A DNA stretch of 64,000 nucleotides, from NCBI RefSeq assembly GCF_032854445.1, contig NC_088300.1, positions 68,548,984 through 68,612,983 of the forward strand. Reading direction: 5' to 3'. Made by a program: the position numbers and the translations under genes. This document shows, one piece after another, positions 60,401 through 64,000 of the stretch. The DNA comes from Liolophura sinensis (Eukaryota > Mollusca > Polyplacophora > Chitonida > Chitonidae). Every line of letters starts with the position of its first letter. Position 1 is the first letter of the stretch. The notes under the pieces were generated by a model. It searched no databases. It was not told where the DNA came from and saw nothing but the letters and a program-made list of their open reading frames with translations.

Positions 60401-62523
60401 CTTTTTTTAACTTTTAAATGACAGGATGTAAAATAACGCATGAAGTAATTTCCTATACGACCGAGCATGGCCCGGTAGATGAGTTTATTTATTTATTTAT
60501 TTGATAGCGCCGTACTCAAGAATATTTCACTTATACGACGGCGGCCAGCATTGTGGTGGGTGGAAACCGGGCACAGCCCGGGGGAAACCCACGACCATCC
60601 GCAGGTTGCTGGCAGACCTTCCCACGTACGGCCGGAGAGGAAGCCAGCATGAGCTGGACTTGAACTCACAGCGACCGTATTGGGGAGAGACTCCTGGGTC
60701 ATTACGCTGCGCTAGCTCCCCCCCCCCCCCCAATGATTATATAAAGCAATACCAGTCTCAAACACACTTGAGTTATACGGCCCCTGTAGATGAGACTGAG
60801 TCAGACGAGTATTGACATTTTTATCCATTAGCAAACAATCGTGTGGGAAACATGCCTTTGGCGCTTAAACAGAGTAACACTATATTGATCAGTGTACAAA
60901 CGTGATAAACTTTTACATTTGGCCGCCGTAGTTTTGCAATACTTATTTTTGTTCCCCAATATTATCAAGTCAAAGTGTGATAGATTTTTACCACGATAAA
61001 GTACATGTTTAAGTTTTTAATTAGATCTACCCATATTTTAAAGGCGTAGACTTGAACAACGACACTTCAAATAACGCTGTGTAAACTAGTGTTCAAAAGT
61101 CAAAGCAAAGTGTCAAAGTACACGGTTTATTCTGATAACACAGGAAGGGGGGGGGGTGGTCAGGAAAGACTTATTGTTACTTGTTTAAAATACAGTCAAA
61201 AGAAGTGTTCGGCGAAACAGAGTTTGTCCAGCATGTGTATTATCTTTCGTAGATTTGCCATAAAGACAAGTCTATATCACACATTGTCATCGTGAAATGT
61301 ACAACATCAGTTTTCCTTCTCAGGGGGAATGCATGGCTGTCTAAACTGGTTATCTCTATAGAATATATAACACCGGTTCACCTTGACAATGGATTACGTT
61401 TACATCCAACAAGTAAATTAGTATCATGGCACATTATGTCAGCCCTCATCCTCACGGTAAGTCTATCACCATGCAATATAACGTCGGTTCACCTTGACCA
61501 TGTATTATATCCTACAAGTAAATTAGTGTCATGGCACATAATGTCAGCCCTCATCCTCATGGTAAGTCTATCACCATGCAATATAACGTCGGTTCACCTT
61601 GACCATCTATTATATCCTACAAGTAAATTAGTATCATGGCACATAATGTTCAGTCCTCATCCTCACGGTAAGTCTATCACCATGGAATATAACGTCGGTT
61701 CACCTTGGACCATCTATTATATCCTACAAGTAAATTAGTATCATGGCACATAATGTCAGTCCTCATCCTTACGGTAAGTTCATCATCATGGAATATAACG
61801 TCGGTTCACCTTGACCATGTATTATATCCTACAAGTAAATTAGTATCATGGCACATAATGTTAGCCCTCATCCTTACGGTAAGTCCATCACCATGGAATA
61901 TAACGTCGGTTCACCTTGACCATGTATTATATCCTACAAGTAAATAGTATCATGGCACATAATGTTAGCCCTCATCCTTACGGTAAGTCCATCATCATGG
62001 AATATAACGTCGGTTCACCTTGACCATGTATTAAGTCACAAACATAAATTAGCATAATGACACATAATTCCAACCCTAATTCTCATGGCAAGTCTATCAA
62101 TATATAACGTCGGTTCACCTTGGCTATATTAGTCTATATCATTATGAAATATAGAACAGCAACTAAAGCCAACACGACATCCCCCCCCACCCTCCCCCAC
62201 CCAAGTCAATCCATCCATCCCAACTCGATAAAAGTCTGTAGTCGTCATAACGGAATATGTAACGTCGGTTCACCTTGGCAATGTAAGTCTTTCTCATAAA
62301 ATTATCCTCATGACATACATAACGCCTACCCTCCTTCTCAAGGTAAATCTATATGAGTTATCACCGTAGAATGTTTTACGCTGATGCACCTTGGCAATGT
62401 AAGTCATTTAAATTATCATCATGACAGTTATAACGTCTCCTTACCTTGCCAAATGTAGCCGCTCCAGCAGGGGTGAACTGATGTTTCTTACAAAAATCCA
62501 GGTAGTGTGTGTAGAGAACACAC
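36240..62523 (-). CDS. RFX6: RFX-family transcription factor, RFX6 orthologue, 16 exons, N-terminus off the window
   Basis: Minus-strand exons: 62523-62445, 59639-59578, 58760-58683, 58118-58091, 57022-56918, 56234-56157, 55620-55507, 53973-53924, 49576-49476, 48569-48511, 47428-47294, 45887-45793, 41414-41297, 40672-40550, 38556-37975, 36412-36240. All junctions fit in phase except 47294/45887. About 660 residues. The winged-helix DNA-binding domain (from YTHYLDFC to [10 protein letters not shown]) is followed by conserved B, C and dimerisation regions and a Ser/Tyr/Asn-rich C-terminal tail. Human RFX6 is about 928 residues; the missing N-terminus is right of the window. [20 protein letters not shown] and [15 protein letters not shown] favour RFX6 over RFX4. 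RFX6 binds X-box DNA in the nucleus and in vertebrates directs islet and enteroendocrine differentiation. Confidence 0.93.
36590..36945 (+). repeat. 66-67 bp tandem array, about 5 copies
   Basis: Unit contains TATAATTACAACACTGGATG, GTGTAATCAAAGGGATGAAA and ACAGAAGCTATACAAGCAC. Two subtypes alternate (GGATGGTGTAATCAAAGGG and GAATGATGTAATTAAAGGA). In the last RFX6 intron. Confidence 0.9.
37670..37950. repeat. Imperfect tandem duplication of about 130 bp
   Basis: TGTGTAGCACCACGAGGCTT and TGTGTAGCACCACAAGGGTT begin two diverged units, each with a TTCTGCTCAGCACC segment and a final CGTACAGTG/CGTATAGCA. In the last RFX6 intron, ending about 25 bp from the large exon's donor. A 101-codon open frame here is a by-product. 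Confidence 0.65.
37975..38556 (-). CDS. RFX6: RFX6 large C-terminal exon
   Basis: 193 codons of low-complexity Ser/Pro/Tyr/Asn-rich sequence, for example [20 protein letters not shown], like the tail of vertebrate RFX6. Entry phase matches the previous exon (Asp split G/AC). If the donor GTAAGA is skipped, the frame reads Gly-Lys-Thr and stops, giving a shorter isoform. Confidence 0.88.
38880..39580. other. RFX6 intron without recognised elements
   Basis: Intron between the large C-terminal exon and the 40.6 kb exon. Nothing recognised apart from a long open stretch (38931-39113 minus) that matches no family. Confidence 0.4.
39655..39842 (+). mobile_element. SINE copy, 5'-truncated
   Basis: From TGTGAGTTCACGTCCAGTTC (box B) through CATGCTGGCTTCGTGGGAAG and TTTCCTCCCACCACAATGCT to AAACACCAATCAAATAAATA. 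Flanked on both sides by ATT microsatellite. Confidence 0.85.
40084..40260 (-). mobile_element. SINE copy, 5'-truncated
   Basis: TTTATTTATTTGATTGGTGT tail to CTTCCCACATACGGCCGGAG and AGGAAGCCAGCGTGAGCTT. The tRNA-like head is missing. Confidence 0.88.
40550..40672 (-). CDS. RFX6: RFX6 exon (end of dimerisation region)
   Basis: [20 protein letters not shown] then a helix [20 protein letters not shown]. Flanked on both sides by antisense SINEs (40084-40260 and 40840-41012) in the same orientation. Confidence 0.95.
40840..41012 (-). mobile_element. SINE copy, 5'-truncated
   Basis: ATTTATTTTATTTGACTTGT tail (short deletion at the GGTG), ACGGCGGCCAGCACTATGGT, and CGTAAGGCCGGAGAGGAG at the far end. 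Confidence 0.88.
41297..41414 (-). CDS. RFX6: RFX6 exon (dimerisation region)
   Basis: [20 protein letters not shown] then [19 protein letters not shown]. Matches the A--FLL-W------M--LTL--A-SFG part of RFX4/6. Confidence 0.95.
42972..43120 (-). mobile_element. Degenerate SINE copy
   Basis: TTA-rich tail, ATGCTCAAGGATTATTCTCT, TCTACGATGGCGGTCAT and a final ACCAACGACCTCTGAAAA resemble the antisense element. Heavily diverged. Confidence 0.5.
43452..43589 (-). mobile_element. SINE copy, truncated by the next one
   Basis: TTATCTGACTGGTGTTTTAC, GCTGCAGTCAAGAATATTTC, TGGGAAGAGCCCGGGGGAAG, then stops where a second copy begins at 43590. Confidence 0.75.
43590..43845 (-). mobile_element. SINE copy adjoining another
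   Basis: ATTTATTTGATTGGGCCAGG tail, TCAAGAATATTTCACTTTAT, GGTTGCTTCCAGACCTTCCC, and head side GCATTGGTGAGAGGCTCCTG ending near GGCCCC. Same orientation as the copy before it. Confidence 0.8.
44315..44985 (+). repeat. 47-bp minisatellite, about 14 copies
   Basis: Unit CATCCATACCTATAACATCA, CTCCATACACTGTACATGTA, TATTAGA. Copies differ at few positions (C/T in CTCCATACA, AGA/GGC in the end), so turnover is recent. In the RFX6 intron between the 45.8 and 41.4 kb exons. No spacers, so not CRISPR-like. Confidence 0.95.
45793..45887 (-). CDS. RFX6: RFX6 exon (dimerisation region)
   Basis: [20 protein letters not shown] then [11 protein letters not shown], with acceptor GTCATCAG and strong donor GTAAGT. 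The residue before E-W is Ser here where relatives and the duplicate at 47.8 kb have Ile. Confidence 0.9.
46690..47180 (+). repeat. GATCCCAAGTGAT minisatellite, split by a SINE
   Basis: Degenerate units of GTGATAGTGATCCCAAGGAA type occupy 46690-46820 and 47081-47180. The gap is a SINE. The two parts clearly belonged to one array. Confidence 0.85.
46821..47080 (-). mobile_element. Full-length SINE inside a minisatellite
   Basis: ATTTATTTATCTGATTGGTG tail, AATATTTCGCATTATGGTGG, GCCATCCGCAGGTTGATGGA, TTGGTGAGAGGCTCCTGGGT and head end CCACGGAGGCCCC. GATCC(T/C)AAGTGAT lies on both sides. Confidence 0.9.
47294..47428 (-). CDS. RFX6: RFX6 exon (3' boundary uncertain)
   Basis: [20 protein letters not shown] then [12 protein letters not shown]. 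The donor CTG/GTAGTT at 47294 ends in phase 0, but the next exon needs phase 1. A weaker donor (CAAT/GTAGGC, exon to 47284) would fit, or a small exon between the two was missed. Confidence 0.85.
47805..48150. repeat. Rearranged duplicate of RFX6 intron and exon sequence
   Basis: 47824-48065 matches about 45793-46030; 48112-48150 (ACTGTCTACAATAACAACAA) matches the region just outside the 47.4 kb exon (GCTGTCTACAACAACAAGAA). This is the order expected from a tandem duplication of about 1.7 kb followed by an internal deletion. Its left edge adjoins a SINE tail (ATTTATTTGATTGCTGCTTT). Confidence 0.8.
47824..47918 (-). pseudogene. Decayed duplicate of an RFX6 exon
   Basis: A second copy of the 45793-45887 exon, open throughout, with its acceptor AG but without a donor: the sequence after CTTAAA is GAAAAG rather than GTAAGT. 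It lies upstream, in gene order, of the 47.3 kb exon, so it is out of place for normal splicing. Similarity continues into flanking intron to about 48065. Confidence 0.85.
48176..48430 (+). mobile_element. Full-length SINE, best-preserved sense copy
   Basis: Head GGGTCCTCCGTGGCTCAGTT GATTAGCG has a good box A (TGGCTCAGTTGATT) and box B (GAGTTCAAGTCC) of an RNA polymerase III tRNA-type promoter. The body includes GGCTTTGCCCAGCTTCCTCC and the tail AAACACCAATAAAATAAATA. Confidence 0.93.
48511..48569 (-). CDS. RFX6: RFX6 exon, 59 nt
   Basis: [20 protein letters not shown], the counterpart of the VRRF--LKRQTSFLHLAQ stretch. Confidence 0.92.
49045..49365 (-). mobile_element. Second SINE-like family, single copy
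   Basis: Antisense: GAGTGAGTGAGTAGGTGGTT, GGGGTTTAACGTCGTACTTA, GCAGGACGGATTTCCGCCGC, ACTGATACGGGTCAAGCAGT, GAAGTTACAACTTCCCC and GGTGTGACTCGACCCATGAG. The start is a tail common in molluscan SINEs. The far end may be a degenerate tRNA-like head. Family name not known to me. Confidence 0.55.
49476..49576 (-). CDS. RFX6: RFX6 exon
   Basis: [20 protein letters not shown] then [13 protein letters not shown]. Aligns with the part of the C-region between DVLIP and the VRRF exon. Flanking intron on the 5' side holds the fold-back and AACACA arrays. Confidence 0.88.
49808..49875 (+). mobile_element. SINE 3' end fragment
   Basis: TGGCCGCCATTGTATAAATG, AAATATTCTTGAGTACTGTG, TAAAACACCAATCAAATAAA. Only the last 65 bases are present. 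Confidence 0.85.
50636..51064. mobile_element. Fold-back (long inverted repeat) element
   Basis: Left arm TTTTTTCGATTCTTTTTTGA, GTATGGTGGATATTGGGACC, TATATTGTCTTTGCGTAAAA; right arm read in reverse gives TTTTTTTCGATTTTTTCTTT, TGATGGTGGGTATTTGGAAC, TATATTGTCTTTGCATAATA. Arms of about 150 bp at roughly 75-80% identity by eye, spacer about 130 bp, no coding. In the RFX6 intron between the 53.9 and 49.6 kb exons. Confidence 0.75.
51700..51990. repeat. Array of AACACA...TGTGTT dyads
   Basis: Short inverted repeats recur every 22-35 bases: AACACAAGATTGTGTT at 51836, AACACAAACATGTGTA near 51864, AACACATGTTTGTGTT at 51894, AACACGTTTCTGTGTA near 51915, ACACAAGTTGTGGTGTTA near 51942, AACACAAGTGTTTTTTGTGT near 51966. 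Inner bases vary while the arms are kept. Confidence 0.75.
52295..52500 (+). repeat. CTGCACCACACCTCAACCTCA minisatellite
   Basis: Degenerate 20-24 bp units such as CTCAACTGCACCACACCTCA and CTTGCACCACACCAGCCTC. In an RFX6 intron. Confidence 0.8.
52925..53100. repeat. ATCGATATC-type minisatellite
   Basis: Units of AATTATCGATATCGATAAA and ATAAATATTTATCACTATCG type, repeated about ten times with variation. In an RFX6 intron. Confidence 0.75.
53546..53634 (+). mobile_element. SINE 3' fragment
   Basis: GTGGGTTTCCTACCCTCATA, ATGCTGGTCGCTGCCGTGTA, then the standard tail. About 290 bp from the 53.9 kb RFX6 exon. Confidence 0.85.
53924..53973 (-). CDS. RFX6: RFX6 exon, 50 nt
   Basis: [16 protein letters not shown], matching the VL-DVLIP-T-Q--P segment of RFX4/RFX6. 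Ends in phase 2. Confidence 0.92.
54000..55200. other. RFX6 intron, little recognised
   Basis: Intron between the 55.5 and 53.9 kb exons. A heavily diverged SINE-like stretch at about 54325-54400 (TTTGATTGATGCTTTCTGCC) is the only element I can suggest. Confidence 0.4.
55208..55478 (-). mobile_element. Full-length SINE
   Basis: Tail TTTGATTGGTGTTTTACGCC, body CGACGGCGGCCAGCATTATG and TACGGCCGGAGAGGAAGCCA, box B side TGGACTTGAACTCACATCGA, box A side GCGCTAATTGAGCCACGGAG and end GGCCCC. One of the least diverged copies. Confidence 0.95.
55507..55620 (-). CDS. RFX6: RFX6 exon
   Basis: [20 protein letters not shown] then [28 protein letters not shown] is a subgroup hallmark. A full SINE ends 29 bp from its donor. 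Confidence 0.95.
55877..55915 (-). mobile_element. SINE tail fragment
   Basis: TTTATTTATTTATTTGATTG GATTTTAACGCC: only the tail and the first bases of the 3' end. Confidence 0.6.
56157..56234 (-). CDS. RFX6: RFX6 exon
   Basis: [20 protein letters not shown] then SANFEE. Conserved B-region start in the RFX4/RFX6 subgroup. Confidence 0.94.
56918..57022 (-). CDS. RFX6: RFX6 exon
   Basis: [20 protein letters not shown], then [26 protein letters not shown] is shared by RFX4 and RFX6. Donor GTGCGT. Confidence 0.94.
58091..58118 (-). CDS. RFX6: RFX6 microexon, 28 nt
   Basis: Only FSGTKIKTE, between TTTTACAG and GTAAGT. It bridges phase 2 to phase 0 exactly and matches the RFX6-specific FSGSKLKNE linker. 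Confidence 0.9.
58683..58760 (-). CDS. RFX6: RFX6 exon (end of DNA-binding domain)
   Basis: Completes [14 protein letters not shown], then [15 protein letters not shown]. The [11 protein letters not shown] continuation is an RFX6 feature. Confidence 0.95.
59029..59258. mobile_element. MITE-like element, copy 2
   Basis: Left end AAAGCCGTTTAAACCTTTGA, ATTCTAAGGTGGGCTTTATG, ACTCTGACGTCAC; right end GATGTGACGTCAGAATTCCA, CCATAAACCCCACCACAGAA, TTCAAATATTTGAATGCCTT. The two ends are inverted copies of each other over about 75 bases. No coding capacity. In the RFX6 intron between the 59.6 and 58.7 kb exons. Confidence 0.75.
59578..59639 (-). CDS. RFX6: RFX6 exon (recognition helix)
   Basis: [20 protein letters not shown], the almost invariant recognition-helix stretch of RFX proteins with [11 protein letters not shown] intact, so DNA binding should be normal. 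Confidence 0.95.
60484..60718 (-). mobile_element. SINE, nearly full length
   Basis: TTTATTTATTTGATAGCGCC tail with an 11-base deletion, body as in the 55.2 kb copy, box B side GGACTTGAACTCACAGCGAC, ending GCTGCGCTAGCT next to a poly-C run that replaces the rest of the head. Confidence 0.9.
61370..62110 (+). repeat. 105-bp tandem array, about 7 copies
   Basis: Unit TTCACCTTGACCATGTATTA, TATCCTACAAGTAAATTAGT, ATCATGGCACATAATGTCAG, CCCTCATCCTCACGGTAAGT, CTATCACCATGCAATATAAC, GTCGG. 105 is a multiple of 3, so open frames run through several copies (61292-61738, 61705-61947); these are not called genes. Diverged traces of the unit continue to about 62440, next to an RFX6 exon. Confidence 0.92.
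62445..62523 (-). CDS. RFX6: RFX6 exon (DNA-binding domain, middle)
   Basis: Encodes [20 protein letters not shown] then AATFGK, the winged-helix core. It starts one base into a codon, so the preceding exon (expected to encode the LQWLEENY part) ends in phase 2; that exon is not between 62524 and 64000 as far as I can see. Confidence 0.93.
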
Positions 62524-64000
62524 CTGGGTAAACACACCCCTTCTGCTCGCTCGTAATTATCCGATAACCTTCAGGCAAAATACAGAAAATAATCGCATCA
62601 ATTTATTTAAGCAATTTTACGACTAAGGCAGAATGCGCTTTGCACGTCTTTTGTTTGCTGCATGGAAAAGGCATCTTTTCTCAGGAGAGACAATTTAATT
62701 ATAGATTCAATAACAAATTCTCCTGAAACTCTAACGATTTAACAATGCGATTTAGCAGTTCTGTGGCAAAAAGCGTTTATTAAATATTCAGATCACGAGG
62801 TTTGACATAATGTTCTGTTAACATTATAATCTAAATGATGAACCATTTTCCCCCTAAAGTCTGGCCTTGGTTGCGCATAGTCTGTATCTCATTCCGATCT
62901 TTGAGGACAACCAGGTACTGAAGCTTTGCGACAGGTAGTCAAGCCAGCTTGGACCCGAGCCTTATTTGCACGGAGAAAAGATAGCTTATTGGCGCTTGTG
63001 CTGAATAATATATCTGTCTCTTACACGCTATCATGTCGAGAGATGTTCAACGAAGTTAAGTTATACTTCTACTCGCTTTGACAGAATGAGTGGGATACAA
63101 CGAATAAGGATCGTTTTTATTTTCAATTTCAACCTTCTATTTCCAGTGATTATGTAAACCTATCTCCAAGACGACATGATGTCTTATTTTTCAGATTAAT
63201 GTCTGGCGTCTTACCTCTTAACTTACGCCTTTTCAAACTCTCACCCAACCCTCATCCCCTTTATTAGAGTGTTATCTCTAGTAATGTAGTATAGTAATGC
63301 AATTAAGAGCGACGTGCATCATCCCTTTTCAGGGCTTGGAAAACGCCAAATTCACTCACTGGCTTATTGGCTTAACTATGCTAAACGTGTGCCTGGAAAC
63401 CAACTCTGATAGTTACTGAAAATTCATTCGTTTCATCGCAGATTTTTTTTGTTCTGTAGCGTATATACACCTTTGTAGCACTGAAGCTCATTTAATATTG
63501 TGGACTTCTCTGTGGAGTCTTAGCGTCGAAACCGGTATCTAGAAAGCGCGGGCTCTTTTCTGAGGGTTTTGGCGACTTCAGTAATTGCATTCTCGTGTCT
63601 TATCTATCAAGAGCGGCTCTGTATCCTTTGTTTTAACGCCGGATCGATCGTTAGGACGGATTATCCCGTCACGTTGGCACTCGTTCCCATGATAAGGTGA
63701 CAGCATTTGCTAAAGGTAACGTGCTTTCCACGGACTTTTGTGTACGAGCGTTCAATACCAAAGATTTCTGGTCAGACAGAAACCTTGGGAAATTTGGAGT
63801 GGAACATATGGCTGCAAGCTGCTCTATCTACGCTATTGCAGATATATTCCCTAGAAGTATCTTGTAAAGATTGTGAAATGGACTAAGTTCTAAGAGTGTA
63901 AAGCAATACCAGTCTCAAACACACTAGAGTTATACGGCTGCGAGTGTCTTGAAAGCTACATGCTACATGTATCAAACTAAATTTAAGCCATTTTAAACAA
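62524..64000. other. RFX6 5' intron, partial
   Basis: Should be intron upstream of the 62.5 kb exon. I searched both strands by eye for the expected LQWLEENY-type exon and did not find it. A motif at 63898-63938 repeats one at 60744-60782. No other feature seen. Confidence 0.5.

Noticed and set aside
61292-61947. Open frames of 148 and 80 codons with repeated [12 protein letters not shown]-type sequence
   Set aside because: They are produced by the 105-bp minisatellite; unit length divisible by 3 keeps the frame open. No start context or independent evidence of coding.

Overview
This is a eukaryotic, AT-rich, gene-poor window. Exons have GT/AG introns, introns are long, one receptor gene is intronless, and old transposons, tRNA-derived SINEs, fold-back elements and minisatellites fill much of the space. 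The proteins are animal proteins. The recurrent SINE (tRNA-like head, tail reading 'acggcgtaaaacaccaatcaaataaat') is of a type I associate with molluscs, so a mollusc or close lophotrochozoan is the best guess; the species cannot be told from the sequence alone.

Three protein-coding genes are supported. (1) At 742-6553 on the minus strand lie the first eight coding exons of a secreted large lipid transfer protein (vitellogenin / apolipophorin / MTP superfamily); every splice phase agrees, and the gene runs off the left edge. Its sixth exon sits in the loop of an apparently perfect 331-bp inverted repeat. (2) At 28510-29661 on the plus strand is an intact, intronless class A GPCR of 383 codons, a clear GPR19 orthologue. 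(3) At 36240-62523 on the minus strand, 16 coding exons of an RFX-family transcription factor can be spliced together, best matching RFX6; its first exon(s), encoding the N-terminus and the start of the winged-helix DNA-binding domain, lie beyond the right edge. GPR19 and RFX6 are convergent with about 6.6 kb between them.

Layout: 1-6.6 kb lipid transfer protein; 6.6-12.7 kb non-coding, repeat-rich; 12.8-18.1 kb two halves of decayed hAT transposase in opposite orientations; 18.1-28.5 kb non-coding, including a roughly 350-400 bp repeat family, a MITE and possible RFX X-box motifs; 28.5-29.7 kb GPR19; 29.7-36.2 kb non-coding; 36.2-62.5 kb RFX6, whose introns carry many SINE copies, a 47-bp array, a 105-bp array, a decayed duplicate of one RFX6 exon, a fold-back element and a run of AACACA/TGTGTT dyads; 62.5-64 kb 5' intron of RFX6.

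The three genes show no sign of acting together as a unit. RFX6 is a nuclear regulator of endocrine cell fate in vertebrates, GPR19 an orphan neuronal/endocrine receptor, and the lipid transfer protein works in the secretory pathway. Exons were found by eye from splice sites, open frames and remembered family sequence; no alignment was run.
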